A DNA stretch of 58,161 nucleotides from NCBI GenBank assembly GCA_019694735.1, contig JAIBBJ010000074.1:1-58161 (forward strand), in the 5' to 3' direction. The notes beneath the pieces are model-generated. The model was not told the DNA's origin, did not search any database, and was given only the letters and a program-made list of their open reading frames with translations. Positions 24,766-33,383 of this stretch are shown here, piece by piece. Every line of letters begins with the position of its first letter. The stretch's first letter is position 1. The translations under genes and the position numbers were made by a program. This stretch comes from Gemmatimonadaceae bacterium (GTDB lineage: Bacteria; Gemmatimonadota; Gemmatimonadetes; Gemmatimonadales; Gemmatimonadaceae).

Positions 24766-24799
24766 GCGGAACGCCCGACAGCGCTGTCGGGCGTTCCGC
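24766..24799. repeat. 34-bp perfect palindrome
   Basis: Each 17-base arm (24766-24782 and 24783-24799) is the exact reverse complement of the other, with the centre at AGC|GCT and no loop. It lies between the beta-propeller gene (stop at 24844) and the membrane-protein gene (start at 24704), both leftward. It could be a terminator that works in both directions, an operator with two-fold symmetry, or one copy of a genome-wide repeat. Nothing in the window settles this. Confidence 0.85.
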
Positions 24800-24814
24800 A
24801 GGCGCGCGGACGGT

Positions 24815-24831
24815 GCGCCCGTCGCGGGCGC
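24815..24831 (-). terminator. Hairpin just after the beta-propeller gene
   Basis: GCGCCCG (24815-24821) pairs with CGGGCGC (24825-24831) around a TCG loop, 12 bp past the stop codon on the minus strand. With the 34-bp palindrome further on it makes a double hairpin, but neither has a T tract. Confidence 0.5.
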
Positions 24832-24843
24832 CCCCAGCCCCGC

Positions 24844-25839
24844 TCAGCGCGGCACGACCACCCGTGAGTACGCGACGCCGTCCGGCGTGTCGCCCGCGGG
24901 CACACTGCCGATGACGCGCCGCGTCGCCAGTTCGATCGCCACCACCCGGGCCTCATTGCTCAACGACAGGAACGCGACGCGCCCGTCGGCCGCCAGCGTG
25001 ATCCCCTGGGGGCCCGCGCCCGGGAAGTCGAGGCGGCCGAGTTCGCGCCGCGTCGCCCGTTCGACGACGCGCACCGCGTCACCACGGTAGTCCGGCAGCA
25101 CCACCAGTGCCGCGTCCGGCGTGAAGAGCACGCGATAGGGCCAGCCGAATCCATCCGCTGCCGTCGCCACGGCCGCGGTCGCGGTGCTGATCGCGCTGAC
25201 GATCCGCTCCGCATTGCTGCCGACCCAGACCTCGGCACCATCGGGCGTGACGTTGATCGCCTCGGGCTGCGCGGGCACCGCGATGGCGCGCAGCGCGCGG
25301 CCGGCGACGAGGTCGAGCTCCGTCACGGTGTTGCTCCCGATGTCGCCGGTCCATGCGCGGCGGCCGTCGGCGGTGACCCCGACCATGTGCGAGCCGGCCT
25401 TCTCGGTGCCGACCGCGCGCAGCACCTCCCCGCGGGTGACGTCCACCAGCAACACCGCCTGCGACGCCTCCACGGTCACCGCGACGACCGAGTCCCCGGG
25501 GAGGAACGCGATGCCGTGCGGCCGCCGGTACGCGCCGAGCGCGATGGTGCGCGCGATGCGCCGACCGGGCACGTCGATCACGGTCAGCGTGCTGCCGGGC
25601 GCGGGGCCGGTGCCGTAGTCGGTGACCACCGCGATGCGGCCATCGCGCGTGGCGACCACCTCGTGCGGGCCGTTGCCGGTGGGGAGCGTGGCGAGCACGG
25701 CGCCGCTCGCGACATCGACGAGTGACGCCGTGGACGGCGCCTTGTTGGTGACCACGAGCGTGCCGGTCATCCCCGGGACCTGTGCGCCGACGGGGAGGGC
25801 GGCGAGGACGAGCGATGCCAGCGCGGTGCGGAGCGGCAC
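24844..25839 (-). CDS. Secreted YncE-like beta-propeller protein
   Basis: 331-residue protein with a signal peptide (LRTALASLVLAALPVGAQ) followed by a seven-bladed propeller of 40-residue YVTN-type repeats. Repeated units such as VDVASGAVLATLPTGNGPHEVVAT, VIDVPGRRIARTIALGAYRRPHGIAF and TRRVIGSVPAGDTPDGVAYS are seen throughout. Such proteins bind other macromolecules or DNA (YncE) or serve as envelope scaffolds; no catalytic motif is visible. The GTG at 25839 gives a clean signal peptide; a longer reading would start inside the upstream gene region at 25962. The upstream S9 peptidase gene ends 56 bp away in the same direction. Confidence 0.82.
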   Translation of the reverse strand: MPLRTALASLVLAALPVGAQVPGMTGTLVVTNKAPSTASLVDVASGAVLATLPTGNGPHEVVATRDGRIAVVTDYGTGPAPGSTLTVIDVPGRRIARTIALGAYRRPHGIAFLPGDSVVAVTVEASQAVLLVDVTRGEVLRAVGTEKAGSHMVGVTADGRRAWTGDIGSNTVTELDLVAGRALRAIAVPAQPEAINVTPDGAEVWVGSNAERIVSAISTATAAVATAADGFGWPYRVLFTPDAALVVLPDYRGDAVRVVERATRRELGRLDFPGAGPQGITLAADGRVAFLSLSNEARVVAIELATRRVIGSVPAGDTPDGVAYSRVVVPR

Positions 25840-25895
25840 GGGGACCTCGAGGCTGGGAGGACCCGGACGCGGCGCCCATGGCCGCGCCCGGTGCA

Positions 25896-28613
25896 TCAGG
25901 GGGTGAACGACGGACGCGCCTGCTTCAGGTGCACGTCGAACCACGCCACCCAGCGCGCCCATTGGTCGAGGTCGCTCTCGTAGGTCATCACCGAGTGGTC
26001 CTCGTACGGATAGAGGTAGAGGGCGGCCTGCTTGCCGAGGCCCTGGAGCGCGTTGAACATCCGGATGGAGCTCTCGGGCGCGGTGCCGGTGTTCTGGTCC
26101 TCGAGGTTGTGGTACATCAGCAGCGCGCCGCTGAGCCGGTCGGCCCGGAGGAACGGTGACATGTCGAGGTAGGTGTCCTGCGCCTCATAGAAGCTCCGCC
26201 GCTCGCTCTGGAACCCGAAGGGGGTGAGCGACCGGTTGTACATGCCGTCGCCCGCGATGCCCGCCTTGAAGTAGGGCACGAGCGTCATGGCGTTGACCGT
26301 CGAGAAGGCCCCGTAGCTGTGGCCGCCGATGCCCACCCGGTCCCGGCGCACGAAGCCGGAGTCCACGATCGCGTCGAGTACGGCGTCGAGGTTCTCCTTG
26401 AGGTCGCGCGTGTAGTTGTCGTTCATGCGGCCCGAGTCGCCGAAGATCGGCACGTCGGGCTCGATGAAGACGTAGCCGGCGGCGACCCAGAGCTCGGTGG
26501 CGGTCGCGGGGCGCGCCGCAGGCACCGCCGGGAACTGGTTGATGTTCGTCGTCCAACGCGAGCGCTGGTACGCCGCGTCGGTCGCGTACTCGCGCGGATA
26601 GAACCAGAGCACGCCCGGCATGTCGCCGCCCGGCTGCCACCCCTTGGGGAGCACGAGGTCCACCCAGAGTCGGGCGCCGTCGCGCGGGCGGTCCACGCGG
26701 ATGCGCTTGCGGGTCGCCTGCGTGACCTCCGGCGCGACGTCGACCGCGTGCGTGAGCTGGCGCTGCGCGCCGGTGCGCGTATCGCGCAGCCATGCGTCCT
26801 CGATCATCGTGGCCGACTGGCGCGTGACGATCACCTCGCGGTGGTCATCGTCCAGCGTCGTGACGACGCGCTCGAAGACATCGGCCGGGCTGTCGATCAC
26901 GCGCGTGCGTTCGGCGCCCTCGATGGTGATGCGGTCGAGCCACGGGCGCGGCGCGCGGGTTGCCCACTGCTCGCCGTAGGTGCGCTGCCCGCTCGCGAAG
27001 ACGGACCGGCCGTCGCCCGAGACGATGACGACGTTGAGGCCGCGCGCCCCACGGCGCATCGCCAGCGCACCGCCGACACCGACCGTATCGGGTGCGGCGG
27101 GGCCCCCGCCGAAGCCCCCGCCACCCCCGCCGAAGCCCCCACCGCCGCCGGGGATGGTCACACCGCGGCCCAAGGGGTGCTTCTTCGCGCGGTCACTGGT
27201 GCGTACCGCCGCGACCTGGCCGCTGTCGTTCACGAACATCCAGGCGCCGTCGGCGCTGAAGGCCACGCTGCTGAACTGCGCGCCACCCTCGAAGACCGTG
27301 GCGGTGTCGGACTCACGGTACGGCGGCGACCAGCGCACGAGCCGGACGCCGGCCACCGTGGACGCGCGCGCGCCGGCCCCGCTGCGCGCCGCCACGCCCG
27401 GGCCGCCGGCTGCCGGGCCACCCGGCGTCCCAGCCGCTCCGCGCGGGCCGCGGGCCTCGCCGCCCGACGTACTCGGCGTGAGCACGATCGACTTGAAGTA
27501 CAGCAGCCCGGGTCGCACCGGGTCCCACTGCAGGTTGCGCCGCCCCGTGTCCGCGCCGGCGCCCGCGCCGCCCACGGCCCCTGGGCCGCCGGGGCCGCCG
27601 CGGCCCTCCTCGCGGAGCGGGGTCCGCTGGAGCGTCGCCACCACCTGGCCGTTCGCGTCCCACAGTTCCTGCACGGAACCGAACGAGGACACCGGCACGA
27701 GGTACGAGAACGGCTCCTCCATGCGGGTGACCCGGAAATGCGAGCCTTCGGGCGCCACCTCCACCGCGCGGATCATCGCCGGCGCGCCGACGCGGCGTTC
27801 CGTGCGGCGCGCGATGTCCACGACCGCCAGCTGCCCGGTCGTATGCCAGCGGAGCAGCGCCTTGTCATGGACGTCGTGGAGCAGGCTCCAGTGCACCGGC
27901 TGCGGCACGCGCCGCCCCTCGGTCAGGCGGACCGCCGGGCCGTCCTCGATGCCACCGGCGCCGTGCGACGGCTCCGTGGCGCGGTCGGGCGGGAGGAGCA
28001 CGACCACCAGCGAACGTCCATCGGCCGTCCATGCGATCTCGGTCACGAGGGTCGCAAGCAACGGGGTGCGCGTCACCTGCACCGAACGCCCCGTCGCCAC
28101 GTCGGCGACGTACGCGTGCGAGGCGGTGGGGAAGTTCGCGATGAAGGCGACGTGGGCGCCGGTCGGCGACCAACGCTCCCCGGAGATCGTCGCGCCGGCG
28201 GGCACCTGCAGCGTCCGCTCGGCGCCCGTGCGCGGATCCACGAGGACGAGGCCGGTGCGCGTGCTCACCGTCAGCTCCCGTGCGCGGTTCGCCCGCGCGT
28301 CGAGCGCCAGCCCACCGAGGTACACATGCGGGGCGCCGTATGCGGCGACACGGCCGCGATCGGCACCGGTCGTGCGCAGGAACCACCGGCGGTCCGGACT
28401 CGGGGCGTCGAACGAGATGTCGGTGCGCGGCGCGAGCACGATGCGCTCGAGGGCCGCCGGCGGCCGGACGTAGTGCTCGGCCTTCAGGATCGCCTGGGGA
28501 TCCCACGCAGCGGGCGCGGCCTGCGCGCGGAGCGCGGGCGCGATCGCGGGTGCGATCGCGGATGCGATCGCGATGGCAAGGGCGAGGGCAGGGGCGGTGC
28601 GATGCAACGACAT
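25896..28613 (-). CDS. Secreted S9 family peptidase (prolyl oligopeptidase fold)
   Basis: 905-residue exported serine peptidase. Residues 1-30 are an Ala/Ile-rich signal peptide. Residues about 60-560 form a beta-propeller; the C-terminal alpha/beta-hydrolase domain has the nucleophile in GIGGHSYGAF, an acidic residue in HNLEDQNTGT and the catalytic His in YPYEDHSVM. The layout matches the glutamyl endopeptidase-like/DPP group of S9 enzymes. Three Gly/Ala/Pro-rich stretches interrupt the propeller, the clearest a GGGGGFGGGGGGFGGG segment near residue 495, probably disordered loops. An ATG at 28613 gives the signal peptide directly; a start at 28640 would add nine residues. It likely degrades exported peptides and acts with the nearby M28 and M1 enzymes. 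Confidence 0.9.
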   Translation of the reverse strand: MSLHRTAPALALAIAIASAIAPAIAPALRAQAAPAAWDPQAILKAEHYVRPPAALERIVLAPRTDISFDAPSPDRRWFLRTTGADRGRVAAYGAPHVYLGGLALDARANRARELTVSTRTGLVLVDPRTGAERTLQVPAGATISGERWSPTGAHVAFIANFPTASHAYVADVATGRSVQVTRTPLLATLVTEIAWTADGRSLVVVLLPPDRATEPSHGAGGIEDGPAVRLTEGRRVPQPVHWSLLHDVHDKALLRWHTTGQLAVVDIARRTERRVGAPAMIRAVEVAPEGSHFRVTRMEEPFSYLVPVSSFGSVQELWDANGQVVATLQRTPLREEGRGGPGGPGAVGGAGAGADTGRRNLQWDPVRPGLLYFKSIVLTPSTSGGEARGPRGAAGTPGGPAAGGPGVAARSGAGARASTVAGVRLVRWSPPYRESDTATVFEGGAQFSSVAFSADGAWMFVNDSGQVAAVRTSDRAKKHPLGRGVTIPGGGGGFGGGGGGFGGGPAAPDTVGVGGALAMRRGARGLNVVIVSGDGRSVFASGQRTYGEQWATRAPRPWLDRITIEGAERTRVIDSPADVFERVVTTLDDDHREVIVTRQSATMIEDAWLRDTRTGAQRQLTHAVDVAPEVTQATRKRIRVDRPRDGARLWVDLVLPKGWQPGGDMPGVLWFYPREYATDAAYQRSRWTTNINQFPAVPAARPATATELWVAAGYVFIEPDVPIFGDSGRMNDNYTRDLKENLDAVLDAIVDSGFVRRDRVGIGGHSYGAFSTVNAMTLVPYFKAGIAGDGMYNRSLTPFGFQSERRSFYEAQDTYLDMSPFLRADRLSGALLMYHNLEDQNTGTAPESSIRMFNALQGLGKQAALYLYPYEDHSVMTYESDLDQWARWVAWFDVHLKQARPSFTP
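28540..28571. repeat. Three GCGATCGC octamers with 12-bp spacing in a signal-peptide coding region
   Basis: The palindrome GCGATCGC occurs at 28540-28547, 28552-28559 and 28564-28571, an exact 12-bp period. It encodes the AIASAIAPAIAPA repeat of the S9 peptidase signal peptide, so it may be a small expanding tandem repeat. Confidence 0.7.
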
Positions 28614-28695
28614 GCGGAGTCCTCGGAGGGGGGCGGGCATCCAACCATACGTCCGGGCGTGCGTGGCCGCTGGCCTGCGCCGCCCGCCATCGGCG

Positions 28696-29268
28696 TCACT
28701 TCTTCCGGGCCGGCGGCGCGGATCGGGTCGAGGCGCTCTTCTTCGTCGTCACCGCCCGCTTCAGGCGCGCGGGCTTCTGTTGCGCCGCGGGCTTCGCCGC
28801 CGATTCGGTCCTCGCCGCGTGGCCGGCGCGCGCCGCCTCATACCGGCGGATCCACTCGCCGCTCGGCAACGCCCGGATGGCGGCCGCGACCACGTCCGGC
28901 ACCAGATCGGCGAACGTCCGGAAGCGCAGGCAACTCTTCCCGAGGTCGATCCGCTTGCCGGCGCGCGCGAACCCATCGCGCAGGATGCGCTCCACGTCCG
29001 GGTACCCTGCCGCCATCAGGTAGAGCGAGCAGCCGTTCTTCTGTGCCGCGAGGCTGATGTACGGCAACGGCACGCCGCGGCCGACGTGATAGCCGGACGG
29101 GTACACGCGGAGCGGGATGTGGAAGCTGATCATCCCATACTGCATCCCTTCCTCGACGTCGGGGTCGATGCTCGCGCGCACCAGCGCGCGCACGGCCTCG
29201 ATCGCCGCGCGCCGGTCCGGGGGGAGCGCCGCGAGGTACTTGGCGACGGTCGGCGCCTTGCTCTGCAT
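28696..29268 (-). CDS. DUF1801 domain protein
   Basis: 190-residue cytosolic protein. Residues 1-135 are a DUF1801 domain (KAPTVAKYLAALPPDRRAAIEAVRALV; MQYGMISFHIP; YISLAAQKNGCSLYLM; KRIDLGKSCLRFR), a YdhG-like fold of unknown biochemical role. The last 55 residues form a basic Ala/Lys/Arg-rich tail ending APPARKK that could bind nucleic acid. A GGAGG precedes the ATG at 29268 on the minus strand. It lies between the M28 and S9 peptidase genes, all leftward, and may share their transcript, but its function gives no obvious link. Confidence 0.85.
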   Translation of the reverse strand: MQSKAPTVAKYLAALPPDRRAAIEAVRALVRASIDPDVEEGMQYGMISFHIPLRVYPSGYHVGRGVPLPYISLAAQKNGCSLYLMAAGYPDVERILRDGFARAGKRIDLGKSCLRFRTFADLVPDVVAAAIRALPSGEWIRRYEAARAGHAARTESAAKPAAQQKPARLKRAVTTKKSASTRSAPPARKK

Positions 29269-29283
29269 CGGGCCTCCGCCGCG

Positions 29284-31179
29284 TCAGCGGCCGCAGCTCG
29301 GATACGTCGGGTCGGGACCGGCGATCGCCGGGCGGTCCGGCCGCTGCGCGATCGCCCACATCACGTCGTGGATGAACCGCGCGAGCCGCGCCGAGTGGTC
29401 GTAGCTGATGTACTGCGGCTCGTCGGTGAGCTGATGGTAGTCCTGCGCGTACCCGAGGGAGAAGTACGTCACCGGGATGTTCTTCGAGACGTAGTTCACC
29501 TGGTCGCTGCGGCAGAACCGATTCATCGGGTTCGCCGTCACGTCCCAGCTGCGATCGATCGCCATCGGCTCGGGGCTCACCGCGTTGACCGAGTCGATGA
29601 TGTCCCCGAACTCGCGCGAGAGGCGCCGCGAGCCGAGCATCTGCACCGAGTTCGGCCCCCCGAACTTGACCTGGTCGGCGCGTCCCTTGCCGAGCATGTC
29701 CATGTTGTGCGCGGCGACGATGTCCTCGAGCTTGACCGTCGGATGCTCGACGAACCAGCGCGAGCCGAGCAGTCCCGCCTCCTCGCCCTGGTGCGAGATG
29801 AAGATGATCGAACGGGCCGGCCGCTCGGCCGCGAAGCGTTCGGCGATCTCGAGGAGCACCGCGGTGCCCGAGCCGTCGTCGTCGGCGCCGTTGAAGATCG
29901 AGTCGAGGCGCGCCGGCCGGATGCGCCGGGCATGGGCGATCAGCGAGTCGATGCGGCGCTGCTGCTCGGCCGTCGGCTGGCACGCCGGGTCGTTGGCGCC
30001 CTGGCGGCGCGTCACCGTGTTCACCGCACGCAGGGAGTCGTGGTCCACCGGTGCGCCGGTTGTGCCGACGTGGTCGTTGTGCGCGCCCACGAGCACGTAC
30101 TCCTTCGCGAGGGCCGGGTCGGACCCGGGGAGGATCGCCACCACGTTGCGCGCCGGCGCCGCCGACGGCCGCCACTCGTAGGTCCACGCGAGGTCCACCT
30201 CGCCGCCCGTCGTGCCCACGGCCAGCCCGTCGAGCCCGCGGCCGAGGATGCGCTCCGCGGCGGCACGGGAGACTTGTGCGCCCGCCACCGTCGCGTCCGT
30301 GCCGGGAATCGCGCCCGGCTGCATCATCGCGCGTGGCGTGAGCGCGCCCGCGCGCGCCGTCTCGCTCATCCCGTCGAGTCCGACGATGAGCACGCCGACC
30401 GCACCGGCCCCCTGGGCCCGGCGATCGCGCGGGGGCTGCGCCGGTGGGACCATCGCCCGTGCCGGCTGCGGGTTCGCGCGCTGGGCGGCCTCGACCGCGG
30501 CGGCGGCGGCGGCGCCGAACTTGTTCGGCACGTCGGCGCAGCTGACGAAGCTCGCCGGGGCGCGGCTCACCGCCGTGCCACCCGCCGCGGCGTCGCTGGT
30601 GAAGACGGCGACGGCGCCACGGAACACTGCAGGGTCCAGCGTCACGCTGGTGTCGCCCCACTTGCCCGCGAACACCGTGCGCGCCCCCCGCAGCGCGACG
30701 CGTGCCGCGAAGCCATTGGCGGCGCTCGGCGCGGTCGGCACGAGTTCGGCGCCGATCGCGAGCGGCGCGCCCCCGGCCGACGCCGCGATCGTGGCGCGGT
30801 CGAAACCGAGTTGGCCGTACGGGAGCACCTGGAACCAGCCGCCTGCGTCGCCGGCGGGCCTGAGGCCGAGCCGCTCGAACTCCCGCGCGATGTACGCCGT
30901 GACCTTGGCGTTCCCCGGCTCGCCGATCCGGCGCCCCTTCATCGAGTCGTCGGCGATCTGGTAGAGCCGGGTCCGGAGGTCGTTGGCCGTGATCGCGCGC
31001 TCCGTCGGCCGGGGCGCCCACGTGCGCGGTCCCTCGTCAGGCCACACCGGTCGGTCGGCGGTGCGCGGCGCGGGACGCGCCGACGTCGGGCGCGGCGCCT
31101 GCTGCGCCGTGAGGAGGGTGGGCATGGCTGCGACCAGTGCGGCGGCCAGGCGGATCGTGCGGGACGCGGCGGACGACAT
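29284..31179 (-). CDS. Secreted M28 family zinc aminopeptidase with PA domain
   Basis: 631-residue exported peptidase. A signal peptide (IRLAAALVAAMPTLLTAQ) is followed by a prodomain-like region, a protease-associated (PA) domain around residues 160-330, and the M28 catalytic domain. Its two-zinc site is visible: VGAHNDHVGT (His), NGADDDGSGTAVLLE (bridging Asp), SHQGEEAGLLGS (general base and ligand Glu pair), NMDMLGKG (Asp) and YHQLTDE (final His). The PA insert contains a Gln/Pro/Ala-rich stretch. Start at ATG 31179, preceded by GAGGTG on the minus strand. It stands 15 bp upstream of the DUF1801 gene. Expected to trim amino acids from peptides outside the cytoplasm. Confidence 0.92.
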   Translation of the reverse strand: MSSAASRTIRLAAALVAAMPTLLTAQQAPRPTSARPAPRTADRPVWPDEGPRTWAPRPTERAITANDLRTRLYQIADDSMKGRRIGEPGNAKVTAYIAREFERLGLRPAGDAGGWFQVLPYGQLGFDRATIAASAGGAPLAIGAELVPTAPSAANGFAARVALRGARTVFAGKWGDTSVTLDPAVFRGAVAVFTSDAAAGGTAVSRAPASFVSCADVPNKFGAAAAAAVEAAQRANPQPARAMVPPAQPPRDRRAQGAGAVGVLIVGLDGMSETARAGALTPRAMMQPGAIPGTDATVAGAQVSRAAAERILGRGLDGLAVGTTGGEVDLAWTYEWRPSAAPARNVVAILPGSDPALAKEYVLVGAHNDHVGTTGAPVDHDSLRAVNTVTRRQGANDPACQPTAEQQRRIDSLIAHARRIRPARLDSIFNGADDDGSGTAVLLEIAERFAAERPARSIIFISHQGEEAGLLGSRWFVEHPTVKLEDIVAAHNMDMLGKGRADQVKFGGPNSVQMLGSRRLSREFGDIIDSVNAVSPEPMAIDRSWDVTANPMNRFCRSDQVNYVSKNIPVTYFSLGYAQDYHQLTDEPQYISYDHSARLARFIHDVMWAIAQRPDRPAIAGPDPTYPSCGR

Positions 31180-31292
31180 CGGGAGCACCTCGGCCGGGAG
31201 CGGCCACGGGTCGGTGGGAAGGAGCGGTGATCGCATACGCACGGCCCGCCCGGAACGCTTCCGTCCGGCAGGTCGGGTGCGCGACGGGCCGC

Positions 31293-32039
31293 TCAGCGGC
31301 GGCCGTAGAGCTTCGAGCGCACGGCCCACAGTTCGGGGAAGAAGCGCTGATGCACGGTCTTGGTCAGGTACTTGGCACCCAGCGTGCCCCCGGTGCCCCC
31401 GGTGTCGGGGCCGATGATCCGCTCGACGAGCTGCACGTGCAGGAACCGCCAGCGCGCGAAGCCCTGCTCGTAGGCGAGGAACGCCTCGGCGAGCATCTGG
31501 AGCATCGCGTGGCCATCCTCGGCGTAGACCTGCTCGAGGGTGCGCCCTTCCTTCGCGAGCAGGGCGAGGAACAGCGCCTGCAGGGTCGGCCGCTCGAGGG
31601 CCCGCGCGACCACCGGCGGGAGCGGGCCGTGCTCCTTGAGCGCCGCCATGAAGTGCGGGTCCCGGAGCCCGCTCGTGGCCTCGATGGCGCGGAACTGCGC
31701 GCTCTGCGAGCCACTCGAGCTGCCGAGATAGCCGCGGAACTGCATGAAGCGCTGCGGGGGCAGCGTGTCGAGCGCCGAGAGCTCGTGCGCGACGAGCTCG
31801 ACGAGCGTGTTGATGCGCTGCATGGTGGTGAGCGCGGCCGCGGCGTCGAAGGCACCGAGGTGGGCGATGAGCTGGTCGAACTCGTGCAGCAGCACCTTGA
31901 ACCAGAGCTCGGAGGCCTGATGGACGACGATGAAGAGGAGCTCGTCGGGGTGCTCGGGCGCCGACTGGGGCCGCTGGAGCCCGAGCAGGGTGTCGAGCTC
32001 GAGGTACGTCGGGTAGGAGATCTCGCGCGGGGCGTTCAA
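31293..32039 (-). CDS. kynA: Tryptophan 2,3-dioxygenase
   Basis: Heme enzyme opening the indole ring of tryptophan to give N-formylkynurenine. The 248 residues match bacterial TDO: SYPTYLELDTLLGLQ, the HPDELLFIVVHQASELWFK segment (distal His region), FRGYLGSSSGSQSAQFR (compare FRDYLG.SSGFQS), the RWRFLHVQLVERIIG helix with the proximal heme His, and the substrate-binding GTGGTLGAKYL. The start is TTG at 32039, which shares TTGA with the stop of bshB1; no ATG or GTG exists before the conserved N-terminus. No kynurenine formamidase or kynureninase lies nearby. The tight coupling to a bacillithiol-type gene is unexpected. Confidence 0.92.
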   Translation of the reverse strand: MNAPREISYPTYLELDTLLGLQRPQSAPEHPDELLFIVVHQASELWFKVLLHEFDQLIAHLGAFDAAAALTTMQRINTLVELVAHELSALDTLPPQRFMQFRGYLGSSSGSQSAQFRAIEATSGLRDPHFMAALKEHGPLPPVVARALERPTLQALFLALLAKEGRTLEQVYAEDGHAMLQMLAEAFLAYEQGFARWRFLHVQLVERIIGPDTGGTGGTLGAKYLTKTVHQRFFPELWAVRSKLYGRR

Positions 32040-32758
32040 AACGTGGCGACCTCGAGCGCGAGGAGGTCGTCCGCGCGCATCGTCTCGAAGGTGAAGAAGG
32101 GCTCGCCGTATCGGCAGCGGATGAGCGAGCCGTAGTGTGCGGCCTGGTGCCGGATGAGGTCGTACAGCGGCTCGCCGTTCGGATAGACCTCGCCGGCCTG
32201 CGTCGCGCCGTCGAACTGCGACGCGTAGCACCGGATGGCCGCGAGCTTGGTCTCGAACTCCTGCGAGATATCCACCACGAAGGTCGGCTTCACGTGGTCC
32301 TCGCGGTACGTGATGCTGTGGAGGACCTTGTGCGGGCGGTGGGGCGGGGTCGCGGGGTCGAGCTTCGCCAGGCCGGCGAGGAAGCACGCGTCCCGCACGA
32401 GCTGGGCGGTGACCCGGTGATCGGGGTGCCGGCCACGTGGCGCCGGCCCGATCACCACGCGCGGGCGGAGGTCGCGCAGCACGCGCGCGAGCCGGCGGCG
32501 CGTCTCCGGCGTGTTCTCGATCCCCGCATCGGGGAGCTCGAGGTTGCGGCGCTCCGATACTCCCAGCACCGCCGCCGCGGCCGCCGCCTCCGCCTCCCGC
32601 AGCGCCGCCGAGCCACGGGTGCCCATCTCGCCCTGCGTGAGGTCCAGGATCGCGGTCCGGACGCCGCGCCGGGCGTGCTTCACGAGCGTACCGCCACAGA
32701 GCAGTTCGACGTCGTCGCGGTGGGGGCCGATGGCGAGGAGGTCCACGGGAGCCGTCAT
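32036..32758 (-). CDS. bshB1: PIG-L family deacetylase, BshB1-like (bacillithiol biosynthesis)
   Basis: Zinc hydrolase predicted to deacetylate GlcNAc-malate in bacillithiol synthesis. The 240 residues have the zinc motif as GPHRDDVELLCGG (HPDD with Pro replaced by Arg, metal ligands kept), the BshB1 signature GEMGTRGSAALREAEA, LPDAGIENT and the second metal motif GRHPDHRVTAQLV. The C-terminal FYTFETM/YGEPFFTFE segment is also BshB1-like. A related LmbE-type deacetylase acting on another substrate cannot be excluded. The ATG at 32758 follows a TAGATT element by six bases, suggesting a leaderless transcript. kynA starts inside its stop codon. It is divergent from the GNAT gene with a 53-bp gap. 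Confidence 0.85.
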   Translation of the reverse strand: MTAPVDLLAIGPHRDDVELLCGGTLVKHARRGVRTAILDLTQGEMGTRGSAALREAEAAAAAAVLGVSERRNLELPDAGIENTPETRRRLARVLRDLRPRVVIGPAPRGRHPDHRVTAQLVRDACFLAGLAKLDPATPPHRPHKVLHSITYREDHVKPTFVVDISQEFETKLAAIRCYASQFDGATQAGEVYPNGEPLYDLIRHQAAHYGSLIRCRYGEPFFTFETMRADDLLALEVATF

Positions 32759-32764
32759 CCCGGG

Positions 32765-32770
32765 AATCTA
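32765..32770 (-). promoter_or_regulatory. -10 element for a leaderless bshB1-kynA transcript
   Basis: TAGATT lies six bases before the bshB1 ATG on the minus strand. On the opposite strand CAGATT sits six bases before the GTG of the GNAT gene, so the 53-bp gap may hold back-to-back leaderless promoters. Confidence 0.55.
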
Positions 32771-32811
32771 CGGCCGTCGCCGCCGGGCCGCGATTTCCGC
32801 AGATTCCGGGC

Positions 32812-33381
32812 GTGACCGATCCCGGACCGCCGTTCGACGCCCCCCTGCCGACGCTCAGGACCGCCCGGCTGGTGCTGCGCGCGTTCGCCACCGCCGATGC
32901 CGGTGCCGTCGCACGCAACCTGGCCGACGGCCGGATCGCGCAGAACACGCTCACGATCCCGCATCCGTACCCGGCAGGGGCGGCCGAGGAGTTCATCGCG
33001 TCGCACGCGCCCGCCTGGTCCGCCGGCAAGCGGGCGACCTGGGCCGTGACCCGCGCCGCCGATGGGGAGCTCGTCGGGGCCATCGGCCTCGCGCTCGCAC
33101 GGGCGCATCGGCGCGCCGAGATCGGCTACTGGATCGCGATCGCGGAGTGGGGCAAGGGGTACGCCACCGAGGCCACGCGCGGCGTCGTCGCCTACGCGTT
33201 CGAGACGCTCGGGCTGCACCGCGTCGAGGCGCACCATTTCCTCGAGAACCCGGCCTCGGGACGCGTGATGCGCAATGCCGGCCTGCAGCCCGAGGGGGTG
33301 CACCGCGGGGCCGTGTGGCGCGAAGGCCGCCCGCGCGACCTCGCGAGCTATGCCATCCTCGCGACCGACCCGCGCGGATGA
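32812..33381 (+). CDS. GNAT family N-acetyltransferase, RimJ/RimL type
   Basis: 189-residue acetyl-CoA-dependent acetyltransferase. The RimJ/RimL group is shown by the N-terminal LRTARLVLRAFATADAGAVAR, the acetyl-CoA motif A WGKGYATEATRGVVAYAFE (about residues 104-122) preceded by AEIGYWIA, and motif B with HRVEAHHFLENPASGRVMRNAGL. Such enzymes modify ribosomal protein N-termini, amines or antibiotics; the substrate is not evident. GTG start at 32812. It is divergent from bshB1 and ends at a strong bidirectional terminator shared with the Spy-like gene. Confidence 0.9.
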   Translation: MTDPGPPFDAPLPTLRTARLVLRAFATADAGAVARNLADGRIAQNTLTIPHPYPAGAAEEFIASHAPAWSAGKRATWAVTRAADGELVGAIGLALARAHRRAEIGYWIAIAEWGKGYATEATRGVVAYAFETLGLHRVEAHHFLENPASGRVMRNAGLQPEGVHRGAVWREGRPRDLASYAILATDPRG

Positions 33382-33383
33382 AC

